In this document: one piece after another, positions 28,640 to 29,677 of the stretch
Layout: each line of letters begins with the position of its first letter
Position numbering within the stretch: the first letter of the stretch is position 1
IMG/VR virus record: IMGVR_UViG_3300037502_000902
Location: 1-29,677 of that record
Source of the DNA: a virus
Direction: 5' to 3' (one strand)
Length of the DNA stretch: 29,677 nt
Position numbers and translations under genes: made by a program
The notes under the pieces: generated by a model
What the model was told of the DNA's origin: nothing
Database searches by the model: none
What the model saw: the letters and a program-made list of their open reading frames with translations, nothing else

Positions 28640-29677
28640 AATGTCGCGTTTTCTTCCATTCGTTTAATTCTACTTTGTGAGCTTGTAATGTCGCTTTCAA
28701 CAACAACCGCCTTAACAATTTGAGGTTGGCTTTCGACACTTTGCGCACCTTGTAAAGTATTCATATTATTACCTTGCCCGAAAAGGTTTGTTTGTGGGGT
28801 TGCTGGTTGAACACCGCCACCACCACCACTCGCACCAGCACCGCCCGAAGCACCCGAAGCAGTTGCCCCTTTGAACTGTGTTGCTGATATTTTTTTAATG
28901 TTTGCAATACCCGCAGCCGTAACCATTGCCGCAGCAATAGCGCCACGAATAATACTTGTCGGGTCTCCAGCTACTATCTGACTTGTATAGGCAGCAACCG
29001 CACCTTTCAAAGTGTCAATTACTGACATTGCAATATTAGCCGCCTTGTTAACCTTAAACGCTTTCTCTTGTTGCTTTTCACTTTCACCCGCGAATGCTTG
29101 AATAACATCGTTAACGGTACTTAAACCCGTCTTTGTGGCGTCCGCAACTGCGTTGCCTTTTTCAATAGCAAGTTTAACCTCGGCATCACGTTCCGCTTTA
29201 ATTAAATCCATTTTCTTTTGTTGGTAAGCCAACTGAATTTCTTCTTGAACCGCAGCATCTAGTTTTGCAAGTTCCATTTTTTCAGCATACCAACTTTCTA
29301 AAGCCGCTCTTTCGTTTTGACGTGCTATTTCTTCGTCACTTAAACCTACTTGGTTAAGTTCTTTTTGTAGTGTATTTATTTGGTCGTTGTATGTTTTTAG
29401 TTTTTCAGCGTCTTCTTTTGCGTACTTTTCAACTAAGGCTTGTTCGTCTAGTAATTGTTGTTCTTGAAGTTGCGCGGTTGTAGCTGCATCGTCTTTATAT
29501 AGTTCTAATTTTTCTTTATACCAATCGTTTAAACCGTCTCTTTCTTTTTGTCTTGACGCTTCCGTTTCACTTAACGTTTTATAATTAAGTTCACGTTGCA
29601 AAGTATTTAATGCGTCCGCTTGTTCTTTTGCTTTTTCCGCTTCTTCTTTGTCAAACTTGTCATTTACCGCTTGTCTT
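28636..29677 (-). CDS. Tape measure protein, C-terminal part (gene split by contig ends)
   Basis: This is the 3' part of the tape measure gene. The frame is open to the right contig end and matches the frame at positions 1-127, so a TTG at 29601 that could be taken for a start is internal (residue 439 of 759). It holds the second and third 77-residue repeats, with the shared pattern LQ[RK]ELN, LS[ED], then [DE][SD]WY[KA]EK. The C-terminal third has a conserved Ala-rich helical segment (ANIAMSVIDTLKGAVAAYTS) that is often found near the end of Bacteroidota tape measure proteins, and a Gly/Ala-rich linker. The stop overlaps the start of the next gene by 4 bases, so the two are likely coupled in translation. 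Confidence 0.9.
   Translation of the reverse strand, partial: RQAVNDKFDKEEAEKAKEQADALNTLQRELNYKTLSETEASRQKERDGLNDWYKEKLELYKDDAATTAQLQEQQLLDEQALVEKYAKEDAEKLKTYNDQINTLQKELNQVGLSDEEIARQNERAALESWYAEKMELAKLDAAVQEEIQLAYQQKKMDLIKAERDAEVKLAIEKGNAVADATKTGLSTVNDVIQAFAGESEKQQEKAFKVNKAANIAMSVIDTLKGAVAAYTSQIVAGDPTSIIRGAIAAAMVTAAGIANIKKISATQFKGATASGASGGAGASGGGGGVQPATPQTNLFGQGNNMNTLQGAQSVESQPQIVKAVVVESDITSSQSRIKRMEENATL
29551..29677. repeat. Terminal direct repeat, right copy (contig closure)
   Basis: This is the second copy of positions 1-127. One copy should be removed to obtain the circular genome. It lies inside the tape measure gene, in the second of its three internal 77-residue repeats. Confidence 0.93.

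Overview
The window is best read as one complete Bacteroidota (probably Flavobacteriia) tailed-phage genome, deposited as a linear contig. Positions 1-127 are repeated exactly at 29551-29677, and the tape measure reading frame runs through this repeat, so the unit closes into a circle of 29,550 bp. The host guess rests on four things: the low GC content; promoters of the Bacteroidota type (TTTG-N19-TAnnTTTG on the minus strand at 18013-18043 and 9933-9963, sharing a 16-base identical block); A-rich translation starts without strong Shine-Dalgarno sites; and structural proteins of the kind seen in flavobacterial siphoviruses. I see no integrase, CI-type repressor, tRNA or CRISPR array, so nothing points to lysogeny.

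All genes but two run leftward on the minus strand. In order of transcription: (1) Early/middle operon, from the promoter near 18.04 kb to 9.97 kb. It starts with tiny genes, then a DnaA-domain-IV-like protein, an ERF annealing protein, an AT-rich HNH endonuclease, a YqaJ-type exonuclease, further small genes (one with a DUF736-like fold), a DUF6291/replication protein, a DnaB/RecA-like ATPase, a DNA methyltransferase and a NinG homologue. (2) Second operon, from the promoter near 9.96 kb: seven small genes and a sigma-factor-like regulator. (3) Packaging and tail genes from 8.37 kb to 1 and on across the contig join: small accessory proteins, small and large terminase, two large tail proteins, tape measure, a tail protein fused to a DUF1566 lectin-like domain, and a gp10-like protein. 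(4) Head genes: XkdF-type protease with an acidic scaffold tail, major capsid, tail tube, a small structural protein, portal and connector. (5) Lysis: holin, a possible one-piece spanin and an SxGC endolysin. A terminator-flanked DEDDy exonuclease follows.

The exception is a plus-strand pair at 25.24-26.50 kb, two overlapping paralogous genes that look like tail assembly chaperones. They lie between the tail block and the head block with their own host-type promoter. Intrinsic terminators follow the capsid, tail tube, endolysin and exonuclease genes, so the abundant virion proteins can be made at different levels.

The most interesting unexplained items are: a 61-nt three-way-junction RNA element starting right at a promoter (15633-15693); a folded leader before the replication gene (13171-13303); a two-box motif (AAACACGAA, then CTATTAT five bases before the start codon) before several late transcription units, which the phage sigma-like protein might read; several tiny membrane peptides that begin MKD; and the backward-facing chaperone pair. 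Many small genes, some too short for usual ORF cut-offs, are chained by ATGA overlaps and are annotated here.
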